This document shows, one piece after another, positions 1 to 14,589 of a stretch of DNA of 64,000 bases; positions within the stretch are counted from its first letter, which is position 1, and every line of letters starts with the position of its first letter. Source of the DNA: Diabrotica undecimpunctata. Its lineage: Eukaryota; Arthropoda; Insecta; Coleoptera; Chrysomelidae. A program made the translations under genes and the position numbers. The notes beneath the pieces were generated by a model that saw only the letters and a list, made by a program, of their open reading frames with translations, did not search any database and was not told where the DNA came from. The DNA lies in contig NC_092808.1 in assembly GCF_040954645.1 (NCBI RefSeq), forward strand, positions 79,774,389 through 79,838,388, read 5' to 3'.

Positions 1-744
1 TGATCTCTAGATATACCCTTAACAGTTATATACATATGTTATTAGAATAGTTGGTCCTAAAAAGGACCAATTTGACAAAATCATATTAAAGGGGTGACTG
101 ACGAATTAGCCGATTAATTATTTAATCATTACCCTGGGTATGCCCGATTGTTCTGATCTTCTTAGTACTTAAATTTTCGTAAAGGCTCGTTCTTTGAACC
201 CCGTAAGTAATGCCTAATATTTTACTTTTTATTGAAAATTTAAATTTTACATGCCGTGTATTACTTTTTGACGATATTTCGAATCAGATTTGTATAGTAA
301 TAATTTAAGGTATTAAAGAGCCTGTTTGTGGAAAATAAATAAGTTTGTGATATCGTTCGTAACTCATATATAGATAATAAAAAAATAAACAGTTAAAATA
401 GGTGTAAAAAATTTCAACTTCATACATGGCGCCATTGTTCAGGTGATGATGGGTTTATCACAGATATCAAAGGTTACATTTTAATTCAAGGTTCTATTTG
501 CGTATTTTCAATATTAAAAGAGTAGGAAAAGACATGTTTATGCTTTTATTTATTTTTTAAATCTATTCTATTTTCTTTCTAGAGTTCCGTCTTCTTTGAA
601 CGACCTGTGGTCTTTTTTCAATTGGGCACTTGTCTAAGGCTATGACAAATACTCTGTCCTCTGCTATTCTACATTAATATGACTGATTCATTTTCTCTTT
701 CTTGCAGCTATTTTATTGTTTATCCTGTCAATCCTGTGTATCTT
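1..744. other. No recognisable feature
   Basis: AT-rich sequence before the first LINE relic. No open frame with a recognisable motif, no RNA gene and no clear repeat was seen on either strand. The pyrimidine run at 747-770 belongs to the 3' tail of the next feature. Confidence 0.5.
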
Positions 745-1720
745 TTTCTTCTTCTTCTTCTTCTTTTTATATAGACATTACTCTGTCTGTTTTTCAATGT
801 GTCTCCAGTAAGTTGCCGTTCCATGGTTTTCGTGGTCTTCTTGCTGATCGTCTTCCTATTGGGTAACCGTCTCTTGCCATGTCTACTACTCCATTTGTTG
901 TCATTCGGCTTATATGATCGTTCCATTCTACTCTTCTATTTCTTAACCAGTTCTTAATGTTCTTCACCTTGTATCTACATCGTATATCTGTACTTCTAGC
1001 TCTGTCCCATAGTGTCTTACCATCAATTTTTCTAAGTGTTTTTATCTCTGTTGTTTCTAACATCCTTTTTGTCCTCTCTGTGTCAGGTCTTGTTTCTGCT
1101 GCGTATGTCATTATTGGTCTGACAACTGTTTTGTAAATTCTGCCTTTGGTTTCTTTCCCGATATTTTTATTTCTTCATATTGTTTCATTTAAGCAGCCTG
1201 CGGCTCTGTTTGCTCTATTCAGTGGATCTTCCACTTAAGTTTCGAGATTTCCGTAGCTAGATAATGTGATACCTAGATATTTAAACTCCATCACTTGTTC
1301 TATTATCTGACCTTCCAGCTCCAATTAACATATTAGTAAACTTGCTGTTGAAACCATGCATTTTGTATCTTTTGAAGAAATTAACATGTTAAATTTTCTG
1401 GCGGTTATATGAAATCGGTGTAGCATACGTTGTAAATCATCTTCACTTTGAAGGAATAGTATTGCGTCGTCTGCATAGCAGAATATTTTAATTTGTTTTT
1501 CTCCCATTTGGTATCCTCTTTTATTTCTTACTTTTTTATTATTTCATCCATAATCCGGTTGAACAATAAAGGACTCAGGAAATCTCCCTGTCTTATCCCA
1601 TTACCAGCTTCAATAGGGTCGGTTAGTTCTTCTTCTACTTTTACTTTTATTGTGTTGTTTTGGTATATATTTTCGATTGTTTTGATTATTCAATGAAATT
1701 GACATTAATTTGATAGTTTT
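745..1720 (-). pseudogene. 5'-truncated LINE reverse transcriptase fragment, RTE-like
   Basis: The minus strand carries the second half of a non-LTR reverse transcriptase. Reading down from about 1620 there is a GIRQGDFLSPLLFN-type block, then CYADDAILF with the catalytic YADD at about 1468-1479, then FKYLGITLSSYGNLET at about 1290-1245. The C-terminal region (1111-794) has the usual basic segment with VEWNDHISRM and GRRSARRPRKPW. The frame is broken between these blocks, so it is a relic. A (GAA)n-type run at 747-770 just past the coding end looks like the simple-repeat 3' tail common in this LINE type. The copy is 5'-truncated: endonuclease and RT fingers are missing. The RTE-like label rests on the C-terminal motif style only. 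Confidence 0.8.
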
Positions 1721-1956
1721 CATTTTATTAGTACTGATGGTATATAACTAGCATCTGTTGGTACTATATATCAATTTGAACATGTATAAGTAAGAGCACT
1801 CTCTTGTTAGTAATTTCAGTGTAAATTATGACGAAACCAGAAATAACCCATAATATTATCCCACACCTCAAAGGTCTGCCTCGCGGTATCTGGGAGACGC
1901 AATAATTCGCTTTTGATAGATAAAAACAAAAACCCACTAAGACGAACACAACATAA

Positions 1957-2696
1957 ATCAAAAAAATCCGTCAACCTGTCAATAGGGACATACAATATTA
2001 GATCAATGTCTACGGATGAAAAAGTAAATGAATTGGAAGAAGAATTAACAAACATAAAATGAGATATCATAGGCCTATCAGAAACTCGACGAAAAGAAGA
2101 AACCCGAATACAGCCTATGTCATACTTAAAATAAGAAGAACATCAATTAAAATTATCCAGGTATATGCCCCCATGACAGCTTATGATGACGAAGATATCG
2201 AACTATTTTATGAAGATATATCAAAGGCTATGGAAGAACATAAAAATCGTCTTATACTACTAATTCGAGATTTCAATGCCAAACTGGGTAGAAAACTAAA
2301 CAAGGAAGAAACTAAAACAGGAGATTTCAAGTATGGTCAGAGAAATGATAGAGGTGCTACTTTGATGAACTACCTAGAAGAAAAGCATCTATACGCAATG
2401 AACTCCTTTTACAAAAAGAAGCCCCAACGAAAGTGGACATGGATCAGCCCTAATGGATTCACAAAAAATGAGATCGACTACATACTGTCCACGGAACGAT
2501 ATATCATTAAAGTTGTAACAGTTCTTAACAGATTCACAATAGGTAGCGATCACTGGATGGTCAGAGCAAAAATTAGTGTTGACGGTAACTACGAAATGAA
2601 AAGAAAAATAATTAAAACCTGGGATCTAGTAGATAGAAACAAACTAGGGCAGTATAAAGAGATATACAAAGACCTATTAAAAGAACAACTTACTTA
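1957..2696 (+). pseudogene. LINE endonuclease domain (EEP fold), broken
   Basis: Endonuclease part of the RTE-like LINE, which nicks target DNA to prime reverse transcription. Visible blocks in order: LSIGTYNIRSM (N-terminal Asn motif), IIGLSETRRKEET (catalytic Glu region) after a stop near 2059, IKIIQVYAPMTAYDDED, LLIRDFNAKLG (GDFNA-type block with G changed to R), NEIDYILS and TIGSDHWMVRAKI (terminal SDH catalytic block). One internal stop separates the first two blocks. A TAA at 2695-2697 cuts the endonuclease off from the RT, where an active element would read through. Confidence 0.8.
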
Positions 2697-2888
2697 AAAA
2701 TTAGACAGTGATGACAAAGATATAGATGAAATAGACAACATACTTACAGCAACGATGATTACATCAGGAAAAGAAATAGCAAAAAAGGATCTAAAAAAGA
2801 ACAACTATATATCAACAGAAACAAAGAAGCTTATGGATAAAAGAAGGAAGCTATAGAATATGTAGAAATCAATAAAACAATAAGCAGA

Positions 2889-4653
2889 ATGATAAGAGAA
2901 AATAAGAGAAAAGAACAAGAAATAAAAATAGAAAAAGTAATACAAAACAACAAAAATATGAAATGCTTAAGACCGAAATTAGGTAAGTGTGAAATAAACA
3001 AAATAAACGATGAAAACGGACTAGAAACAAACATTAAAGATGACATTATAAATATTATCCACCATTTCTACTCAGAACTATATAAAACAAAAAAGGAACC
3101 ACCAGAAACAATTAAAAACCAACTTAAAGCTAAAGTAAAAAATGTCAACTCAGAGCTACAGCCAGAAATAAGCAAATCAGAAATAAAGAAGGCATTGAAA
3201 GAAATGAAAAACAACAAATCGCCTGGAAAAGATGGAATAACTGCAGATATGCTGAAATATGGTGGAAAAGTGGTAATTAACACTCTACATTCCCTTTTTA
3301 ACAAGATATTAAAAGAAAAAAGAATCCCAATCAACTGGAAGGAATCCGTAACCATTATCCTACACAAGAAAGGGGATAAAGCAGATATAAAAAACTACCG
3401 TCCCATAACACTCCTCAATGTAATGTATAAACTCCCAACAAAAATTTTAACCAATAGATTGACGACAAAATTCTATGGAAACCCAACAAGCTGGTTTTAG
3501 AAAGGGATTCAGCAAAAGCGACCATTTACTAAGCATGAAAATACTTATAGAACGAGCAAATGAATACCATATTCCTCTATATATAGCGTTCATACATTTC
3601 GAAAAGGCTTTCGACAGTGTCGAACATTGGGCAGTGAAAAGTTCTTTGATTAACAGCAGAATTTACCACAGATATACGGAACTAATAGCCAATATATATA
3701 AGGAAGCCAAAACAACAATTAAAGTATATGAATAAACAAAATCAATACAAATAAATAGAGGCGTGAGACAGGGTGACACAATATCACCGAAACTTTTCAA
3801 TCAGGCTGTGGAAGATATTTTTAAAAGATTAGAATGGGAAGAAAAAGGTATAAAAATTTGTGGACAACACTTGAACCATCTAATATACGCTGATGACATC
3901 GCATTGATAACAGATAAATGAGAAGAATTATTTGAAATGATGAAAGAACTGGACGTAGAAGCTGGAAAGATAGGCCTTATTATGAATTACAGCAAGACCA
4001 AAATTATAACAAATACAGATGAAAACATCACAATGAGGTTCGGACAAGATGAAGTAGAACAAGTTCAGGATTATATATATCTGGGTCAAACTATAAAACG
4101 TAACAAAGAAAACCAAACAGCAGAGATAAAAAGACGAGTTAGACTGGCATGGGCGGCATTTGGCAAACTAAGCTACATTCTTAAAAACAAAAGATATCCA
4201 CAGCATCTTAAGACTAAAGTATACAATCAATGCGTACTCCCTGTTCTAAATTATGGTTCTCAAATGTGGACATTTACAAAAGCAAACATGGACATAACCA
4301 TAAAAACCCAAAGAGCAATGGAAAGACAAATGTTGCACATAAGACTAATGGATAAAAAGAGAAACAAGTGGATAAGAGAGAAAACAAAAGTGAGGGATGT
4401 TAGACAAGAAGTTGCAAAATTGAAATGGAGATTTGCCGGGCACAATATAAGACAAAAAGAAGACCAATGGAACAAAATTCTTATAAGTTGGAGACCGTGG
4501 GAATATAAACGAAGCGGAGGAAGGTCCCAAATGAGATGGGCAGATGATATCAAGAAGCACGTGGGCTCTAGGTGGATAACTATACCGACAGACAGAGAAG
4601 AATGGAAAAGGATTGGGAAGGCCTATGTCCAAAGATGGACCGAAAAAGGCTAA
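2889..4653 (+). pseudogene. LINE reverse transcriptase domain, broken
   Basis: RT portion of the same LINE. Motifs in order: NNKSPGKDGITADMLKYGG (about 3210-3265), LHKKGDKADIKNYRPITLLN (about 3360-3420), GFRKGFSKSDH after an in-frame TAG at 3498-3500, IHFEKAFDSVEH (motif A, about 3592-3627), GVRQGDTISPKLFNQ (about 3760-3805), LIYADDIALITD (about 3880-3916, catalytic YADD intact) then a TGA, and YLGQTIKRNKENQTAEIKRR. The C-terminus has QCVLPVLNYGSQMW and GGRSQMRWADDIKKH, typical of the RTE-like insect LINEs often mislabelled as craniofacial-development-like proteins. Stops at 3498, 3733 and 3919 show it is dead. Confidence 0.85.
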
Positions 4654-4655
4654 TT

Positions 4656-6095
4656 AGATAGAGACAGATTCTCCCCGTGTGATCTTAGTATTTCCGTTGA
4701 TTGAATAGTATAGGGTATCCAATATTTTAATTAATGGTATGTCAGAGTTTTATAAATTTTATATATATTTGCAAAATGAAGAAGAAAGTTAAGCACAGGC
4801 AGTTAAACAGCTGATCTGTCAATTTAGAAGTAAGAGCAAGTACCAACTTGAAAGCATACCATACACAAAAGGGATAATAAAATGTACTACACAAACTATA
4901 GCGATATGAGCTATATATAAGCTATATATCTATTAATTATTAGGATATACAATATTTTTTCTAATACACCTGGAACGATTGAGTGAATAATCAATTATTG
5001 ACTATTAGGCAGTTAATTAGAAATGTTGGGAATACAAAAAAAACATTAAACTAGTTATTTATAGATTTTAAACAAACCCTGATATAATCATAAGAATAAA
5101 ACTATGAAATACCATGGTAGAACTAGGCTTACCTAATAAACTAATTAATAAAGTATCTTACTGTCGACTTATTTTCAAATGTACTGCAAAGAGCTTTAAA
5201 AAATGTGAACGAATTATTAACAGCTGTTTTGAAAACTAAATATTATGAGACGAATTGGGGATATTATATTACACAAACTTAACCGCTTGCCTACAAAAAA
5301 TATTAGGAAAATATGATACGACGCGAAAGACTAATGACTTTACAGCTAATTGCTACATAAGTATCAATGTAACTATAGCTCGCAAAATGGGTTCAATTAC
5401 ATTGCAATTTTTAAATTTTTCGTGATAAAATGAAGTGATTGATTGTTGTTTTGAAAAGGTAAGTTGTTTTTTATTTTTGTATTCCTATCATCTGATATTG
5501 TAATATCAACAACATTTTTCATAATATATTCTGAAATGCGCTTTCTCTTACTGATAACGAACAAAAGTTTTATATAATTATGTAGGAATTAAGAATTTTA
5601 TCTTGTTCTTACTATAGTGCTAAAGCACAAATGTAGTCATAGTCTACCGTATTTTTTTCATAGTGGTCATAGTTTTTAATTGTAGTATAGCTTATGTGTT
5701 TATAATAACTAGTGCAGAGAAAATAATAAAAATTTTTACCCTGTGCTTTATGTTTATTATCCTTTATTGTATTGGAACATCTAGAAGTATAGCAATATAT
5801 TTTAATTGTTGAACAAAAGAGAAAATAAAAACACTTTTTGTGGTGTGCCACTTAACCATACACAAAATTGTACACAAATAGTCAAATGGTAGTAAAAGTT
5901 TCCGATATAGGCCGCCAGACGGTAGAGGCACCGCCGCGCTCTATGTCTATACTATGAGATGTTTTTCATACAGTTTTCGGATCAGATTTTTTCAAAACAT
6001 CAAATTACATTTTCTTTTTGCCTTTCTTTATTTAGGCTAACCGCTACTGTTTTTTTCTTCAGCGTTTCTTCTTAATCTACATTAATGTTATTATA
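4656..6095. other. No recognisable feature
   Basis: AT-rich non-coding sequence. A short GC-richer patch at about 5910-5950 stands out by composition but has no identifiable motif. No ORF with a recognisable domain was seen. Confidence 0.5.
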
Positions 6096-6099
6096 TTTA

Positions 6100-6470
6100 C
6101 AATTCTTTCTGGAACGAGCTATAATTTTTCTCAAATAACCATTTTGTGTGGTTTAGTCGCCTTAAGGTTTAGCATGCTTTGTCAGATGCTCTTTAAAATC
6201 CCTTTTAATATTAATATCGTTTGAGAAATTTTTCCCAGATACTTATACTTCGTTTTGATTTTCAATCTTCTTTTAATGTTAGTTTAAATGGTCCAGTAGT
6301 GTGTTCCTACAGTTCAGTTATAAGCAAAATTAGGTGTTGTTGTACACCTAATTCTTTTAGTATCAGTCATAAGTGTATCCATTTGACTCTGTCGAATGCT
6401 TTACGATAATCTATAAAACAAATCCATAGTGGGATATTGAATTCCCTAGACTTTTATACTTTTTTTTTGG
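6100..6470 (-). pseudogene. Decayed LINE reverse transcriptase scrap
   Basis: On the minus strand at about 6425-6375 the translation reads CFIDYRKAFDRVKW, the motif A signature of LINE reverse transcriptase (F-x-D-x-x-K-A-F-D). It is followed after a stop by LKELGVQQHL and a degraded LYE-type block, the normal order in RTE-like RTs. Frameshifts and stops are dense and no further motifs are recoverable. It is a short, old fragment with soft borders. Confidence 0.65.
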
Positions 6471-9399
<2,929 letters not shown>

Positions 9400-9740
9400 A
9401 AAAATTAAAATATTCAACAGCTGCATTATAAATATTCTCCTGTATGGCATAAAGACTTCAATTCTGAGAAAATTTAGAATTCAGAACTGTAAAAAAGGAC
9501 AAAAAGGAAGATAACAATTACCATTAAAAGAAGGAAATGAAATAGGATTGGGCATACACTAAGGAAAAATAAAACTAACATAGTCAGGCAGCACTCTAGT
9601 ACTAATCTTCAAAACAAGTACCTAAAACAAGTAACCATGAAAAAATTGGATTGAGTTGGAGAGAAGTCAAGCGAAGAGCGAAAAGACTAGGGAGGACTTG
9701 TAAAAGAGTTTTTTTTAAATGACGCAAAGAAATCCTCTAA
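9400..9740 (+). pseudogene. LINE ORF2 C-terminal scrap
   Basis: Across frames the plus strand gives NILLYGIKTSILRK (about 9427-9470), IGHTLRKNKTNIVRQ (about 9548-9590) and SWREVKRRAKRLGRT (about 9655-9700). These match in order the C-terminal tail of insect LINE ORF2 proteins (LLYG-x-E-x-W; W-x-GHxLR; W-x-E-x-KR). Frameshifts separate the blocks. No RT catalytic region is present. Confidence 0.65.
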
Positions 9741-10839
9741 TCTAGCTAATCATCCTGCTTCCATTATTAGATAAAAAACGAAAAAATGCGTCCAATCATC
9801 TATTAAGAGAGACAGCACTAGAGATTAAATGATCAGCCTATATTAACGTTACGTTTAATCTCTCTAAATTTTTTTGCAGTATACTAATTAAGTGATTTGT
9901 TGTCTGAATCGTTTTATATTAATTCTTTATTTGTAAGTATAGTTAAATTTAAAAAAAAGCAACACGTTTTGCGTATATATATATATATATATATATATAT
10001 AACTTATATCAGTTATGATTAGTAGTACCTTAAAAAAATTCATTTAGACGTTTCCATCTAAGAACAGGCTCTGACGACAGAATTTCCCTAAACCCGCTTC
10101 CGACTTCCCTGACTTCTGTTTGAAACATTTTAATTTTGTTCTGAGCGAATCTGAAGAGTTCCTTTGTTTCGAATATTGTACGCGTGAATAACGAATGATG
10201 CATACCCGAGGGAATATTAAAAAACTTCCTCCGATCTGCCGTATTTCGAAATAATGATCGTCCTACCTAAAAGAATACAAACGCTCGTCTGACCAATTGG
10301 TCTAATTACGAAAAGAAAGCTTTTTCTCCATCCTCCATTTCATCGATATTCATTCTTTTTTTAAATATTCACCCATCTTACAAATCTTTTGTATACTTCT
10401 CTTTGGTTTTATAAATACTACTCATAAATGAAACTTGTACCTACACGGTTAAAATTAAAGCTACAGTTAGATATTTTTGTTGAATTTTGGTAAGTTTTTC
10501 TTCTTTTTTCAATCTGTATATATTATAAAGTGTGTAGATTATTAACATTGTGGTTCCTATAGGGCTCTTTTTGTTCTTTTTACGATTTTATTCTGTTTTA
10601 TTTGTATAATGAATGGACTTAATTAATGATGCTTGTGCTGTGTGGTGTGGTGATCGCCATTCACATTTTCTTTAGTTTTCCTTATAGTATCTCCATATTT
10701 AAGACGCGTTAGATATATTCAAAAAATAATAACATTCTTGAAAATACGGTACTAGAGAGACATTTTCGATTGTTATTATAGGAACAGGAAGAGCTTCTGG
10801 ATACGGAATTTATCAAAGCATTATTCTAGAAACAATATA

Positions 10840-10841
<2 letters not shown>
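9741..10841. other. No gene seen; short (AT)n at 9973-10001
   Basis: About 1.1 kb without coding signal. The part at about 10050-10330 is less AT-rich than its surroundings and could be unique sequence, but no motif was recognised. Confidence 0.4.

Positions 10842-10894
<53 letters not shown>
10842..10894. repeat. (AT)n microsatellite
   Basis: Uninterrupted alternating AT of about 53 bp, shortly upstream of a 5'-truncated LINE fragment. Confidence 0.95.
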
Positions 10895-10897
<3 letters not shown>

Positions 10898-10969
10898 AAC
10901 ATATCGCAAATTCAATCATTCTCATTAAATCTACTATTTATATATTCCATTAGAAATTAGAAACACAAA

Positions 10970-11567
10970 AACATGTGTAATAAATATAAATATCTAGGAT
11001 CTATAATATCTAAAAAAGGCACTACCAAAAGAGACATCGAAAACAGAACGCAGCAGGGAAAAAAGCGGTAAACATTCTAAACTCTCTACTATTGTCTAAA
11101 GATATTAGACAAAAAACGAAATTGACAATCTATCAAACCTTGGCAGAGCCTATTATGACTTAATGGGCAGAAGTTTGACAGATCACGAAAAAAGATACAA
11201 AAAGAAAAGAAGTAGTAGAAATGGATTATCTAAGGAGAGAGTACGGTGTATCCAAAAAAGGTCATATCAGAAATTAAGATATTAAAAGGAGGACAAATAC
11301 TGCATATTCCAGTATACATAGACAGAATTGAAACGAGACAACTAGTGTGCTACGGTCACTTGAAGCGAATGAATGAAGATAGATGGCCAACGAAAGCTTT
11401 AAATTACATACCACAACAAAGAAGAAAAAGAAGGGGAAGGCCTTTAGTTGCCTGGGAAGAAAATGTACGGCACATAATGAGAGATAGAGCCATCAAGGAA
11501 GACGAATAGATGGACAGAAAACGATGACGGTCGAAATGCGAGAAGCGGCAGAGGCTGTAGAACCTCG

Positions 11568-11575
<8 letters not shown>
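10970..11575 (+). pseudogene. 5'-truncated LINE ORF2 C-terminal fragment
   Basis: The plus strand encodes the post-catalytic RT region: CNKYKYLGSIISKKGTTKRD (about 10973-11032), LNSLLLSKDIRQKTKLTIYQ, EMDYLRREYGVSKKG, then in another frame RQLVCYGHLKRMNEDRWP and RRKRRGRPLVAWEENVRH (11246-11509). This is the standard tail of an RTE/L2-like insect LINE. There are several frameshifts and a stop at about 11160. The 3' end, AGAACCTCGCTTATATGTAT, runs directly into the (AT)n tract at 11574, suggesting that this LINE's own 3' tail is or seeded the microsatellite. Confidence 0.8.

Positions 11576-11624
<49 letters not shown>
11574..11624. repeat. (AT)n microsatellite between LINE 3' end and transposon terminus
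   Basis: Pure alternating AT joining the LINE 3' end to the inverted terminus beginning near 11621. Confidence 0.95.
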
Positions 11625-11626
<2 letters not shown>

Positions 11627-11644
11627 GTATTGTTCATATAAATG
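11621..11644 (+). repeat. Left terminal inverted repeat
   Basis: Twenty-four bases matching the reverse complement of 14216-14239 with two mismatches. The first four bases (ATAT) may belong to the adjacent microsatellite. Confidence 0.65.
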
Positions 11645-11804
11645 TACAATATGCGGTTTTTTATTTTATTTCGAATTCTGTTTTAGATATTTTTGTAAAT
11701 CCAAAACTATTGAAAAGAACGGAGTTGTTTCGAGAAGCATTTTTTAGGTTTGGCTGCAAAAGTGTTACAAATATTTTTTATTTATCGTCAAACCTTAAAA
11801 TCGT

Positions 11805-12426
11805 CACTTCGGTAACTGTCCTACAGTCACAATTTGTAGTTTAAACCCAAATATATGTAACACTTTTTGACGTATATACATTTTAGAGTCATTTTTATAG
11901 AAAATAAATATTTCACTTTTTAGTTAAATATAAAAAAAAAATAGTTCTTACCAATAAAAATAGTGTAGATTAGAAAGGTATGTCCCAGACCTCTCGCATC
12001 ATTTCGGTAACACAACTTTTATGCGAAGAAATCTACAATACCGACTTAACTTGTTGTTTATTTCTTTCGAGTTCCATGTTCGCGCGTAGCCTACGTATGA
12101 GTTAGTGGCAGTGGTTTTTAAGTAATATGATAAGTTTTTTTTTTAATAAAGTAATGAATGACTGATTTTTTCGGCGTATACTTATTATTGACCATTTCGG
12201 CAACAACTTTTTCGTCGAAGTTTTTGCCTCAGATAAGCAATTTAATGTATTTTTCTTTTTAAAAAATAGGACATGTTTAATAACCTCAAAAATTTTAATA
12301 ATATAAGTTACTCCTAGAGGAAGCTAGATTACGAAATGTAAGATTTCGTCATTTCGGTAACGTCATTTCGGCAACATTTTTAAAAGTAATATTGTGTTAC
12401 CGAAATGATATTTTGTTACAGAAATA
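11805..12426. promoter_or_regulatory. Left cluster of CATTTCGGTAAC-type motifs
   Basis: Copies of CATTTCGGYAAC or its complement lie at 11805-11816 (one change), 12000-12011, 12193-12204, 12350-12361, 12364-12375, 12396-12407 (complement) and 12415-12426 (complement, degenerate). The 12350 and 12364 copies are direct repeats 14 bp apart, and the 12396 copy faces them. All lie before the ORF that starts at 12449. Function as transposase binding sites is inferred. Confidence 0.7.
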
Positions 12427-12448
12427 ATTAGTTTCTTTTTATTTATAG

Positions 12449-13559
12449 ATGATGGACAGCGAAAAATTAAAATGTTTAAAAGAAAAATTAACACAAGATA
12501 GAAAAAATTCCTACGAATTAAATTTAAAAAATAAAGAAGAAAACAAAATAAAAATAAAACTGTTTCAAATCCTAAAAATTCCGAACTTTTTGAAGAAGAT
12601 AGGATGACTAAGCCTTCAACTTCAAATGGATATTCTTCGGCCCAAACTAGCATCTCCAAGCCTAAGATTCAAGTCAATTTCAAGTTCGAACAGAATAAAC
12701 GTAATGTCGAGCCGAAAAAAACATTGAAACTTGAACTGAAAAAAAAAAGTAAATAATATCCACGACAATAATAATGATAAAACAGCGCAAGCAAAAATAA
12801 AAACAAAAAAAAGGTACTTGCAGAATAATAGAACACCAACGAAAATAAAAATTAAAAAGAGGAAATGTAACGAAAAGATGAAAGAAGAAGTAAGAAAAAG
12901 AGTTCAGAAACATAAAATGGAATTAACAGAGCAGCAACTTGAAGAAAAAGGAAGAAAAGATCGAGGGCGATACAAAAAAAAAGAAAAAAGGACAAGTTAA
13001 GTTTATAAAAGACTTGACACCACGACATTAAAGAATAAAAAGAAAGGAATGGAGTAAAAACAGCAAAAGATATGGAGAGAAAAATAAAATGAAAGGTGAA
13101 ACCGCAAGATTTGCTAGAGATAATTCACCCGCAACAAGTGAAGATGAAGTTACAATTGAAAATCAGGACGACCCATTTCATGAGGATCTTGCGGAAAATT
13201 TAGATGTTATGGATGTTGTCAAAAAGAAAAACACACCTTCAAGGCAAAAAAATGTTGACCGACAAATAGTGAAAAAAAAATCAAGTGAAACAGATGTGTC
13301 GTCGTTTTCTTTAGATAAAGATGAAAAAAATATAATACCTAAAATTAAGATAATTTCAAATATTTTATTACAGACTTTTGAAAGGAATGATAAAGAGACA
13401 AAAGGTCTTTGCTACGATTGTACTTTTAGTTTAAACATCCAAAATGAAGGACGCAAATGTTTCGACTGTAGCAGAACTTATCATCTTAAATGCATTGTTA
13501 AACATCACTTTAACAAAAACAGTGAAATATTTCTTTGCCCTACATGTTTTAGAAAATAA
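12449..13559 (+). pseudogene. Transposon ORF, basic N-terminal region plus C-terminal PHD-like finger
   Basis: Reading starts at ATG 12449 (MMDSEKLKCLKEKLTQDR), soon shifts frame, passes through a Lys/Arg-rich helical segment (12818-13000: KKRKCNEKMKEEVRKRVQKH), then a block KFIKDLTPRH after about 12990 and RIKRKEWSKNSKRYGEKNK before 13089. The last part, 13089-13559, is open for 156 residues. It ends with a cysteine/histidine array, C-x2-C, C-x2-C, YHLKC, C-x2-C at about 13429-13550, which fits a PHD-type zinc finger. The basic segment and the LTPR block resemble the N-terminus of a repetitive insect protein family I have seen but cannot name. No DDE catalytic domain lies between, so the centre seems deleted. 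Confidence is high for the finger, low for the family. Confidence 0.6.
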
Positions 13560-13691
13560 AACTAAAACACAATAGTTATCTAATTCCCCATTCACGTTTG
13601 CGTTCCTTGTTTTCTTGTTCGTTTTTCGTTTTTATGGCAATAAATACATAGTTATAAATGTGCGTTTTCTTTACAATAGTATAAGGGTTAT

Positions 13692-14044
13692 CATTTCGGA
13701 AACGTTGAGTCAGTTCGGTAACGCCTGCAAAATAATTTTTTTAACATAAATTTTTTAACTAAAACCAGAAAAAACATTATAGTTGTTAATTATAAATAAA
13801 GTATAAGCTAAGAAGTTCAAAAAACACTACCATTAATTTCATTAGAGCAATTTAGAATAAAATAAAGTCAAATATATTGTGCATTTAAAAAAAAAATTAA
13901 TTATTGCAACATAAGAAAAAAGTTTTAAACTTTAGCTACCACCTAAGATGACTTGTAGTAAAATACTATCATTTTAGGTTAGTTTTTAAAAAATATAAAA
14001 TTTAAAAATGTATTTAGTCCTATTTATAGTGTGTTACCGAAATG
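13692..14044. promoter_or_regulatory. Right cluster of CATTTCGGTAAC-type motifs
   Basis: Copies at 13692-13703 (CATTTCGGAAAC), 13711-13722 (CAGTTCGGTAAC) and 14033-14044 (GTTACCGAAATG, complement). With the left cluster they bracket the ORF. No copy was seen inside the coding region. Confidence 0.65.
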
Positions 14045-14215
14045 ACTATTTTTTTGCTGTTTCACACCAAAAAATTCGATTAAAAAATATCTATTACTAA
14101 TTAAGCTCTGCTTTTATAAAATCATAAAACTTAGAGTATGTAAGAACTCAAAACAATAAAAAACATAACTTAATTACGAACTTTATTTTTTTAGTATTAT
14201 AAAAGTCAAATTAAC

Positions 14216-14374
<159 letters not shown>

Positions 14375-14454
14375 TGAGTTTAGTTCTTGAACCTTTTTTA
14401 GTGGATTTTCTTGGGCTTAGGTTCATAAAAAAATTTGATTTGATACTAAGGCAT

Positions 14455-14520
14455 TTTCATATATTTTTTCGACGTTTCGGCAGGAAATCCATGCCTTTTT
14501 CAAGAAGTAATATTGACAAG
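14455..14520 (-). other. Possible Penelope-like element 3' terminal motif
   Basis: On the minus strand, CTTGAAAAAGGCATGG is followed by TTCCTGCCGAAACGTCG. A tail of this style (CTTGAAGAAGG ... CCGAAACGTC) recurs at the ends of Penelope-like elements in insects. Only the short motif is present, with no coding remnant attached, so this is a weak call. Confidence 0.3.
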
Positions 14521-14589
14521 CATGTAAAAATTTGTTACTAACAAGTAGACGTCACAATTAAAATAATATTAAAAACATAGGACATACCC

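Larger units (their letters stand above)
1800..4655 (+). mobile_element. Nearly full-length decayed RTE-like LINE
   Basis: A non-LTR retrotransposon on the plus strand whose single ORF once encoded an apurinic-type endonuclease followed by a reverse transcriptase. Coding similarity starts near 1960 (LSIGTYNIRSMSTDEKV, the usual start of the endonuclease) and ends at the TAA at 4651-4653. I place the left border loosely at about 1800, in what looks like a 5' UTR. Several in-frame stops and frameshifts make it inactive. It lies head-to-head with the shorter minus-strand fragment at 745-1720, so the two are independent insertions. Confidence 0.8.

Noticed and set aside
6221..6409. Plus-strand 62-codon frame
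   Set aside because: The complementary strand carries the RT motif FIDYRKAFDRV, so the frame is a shadow of a decayed LINE.
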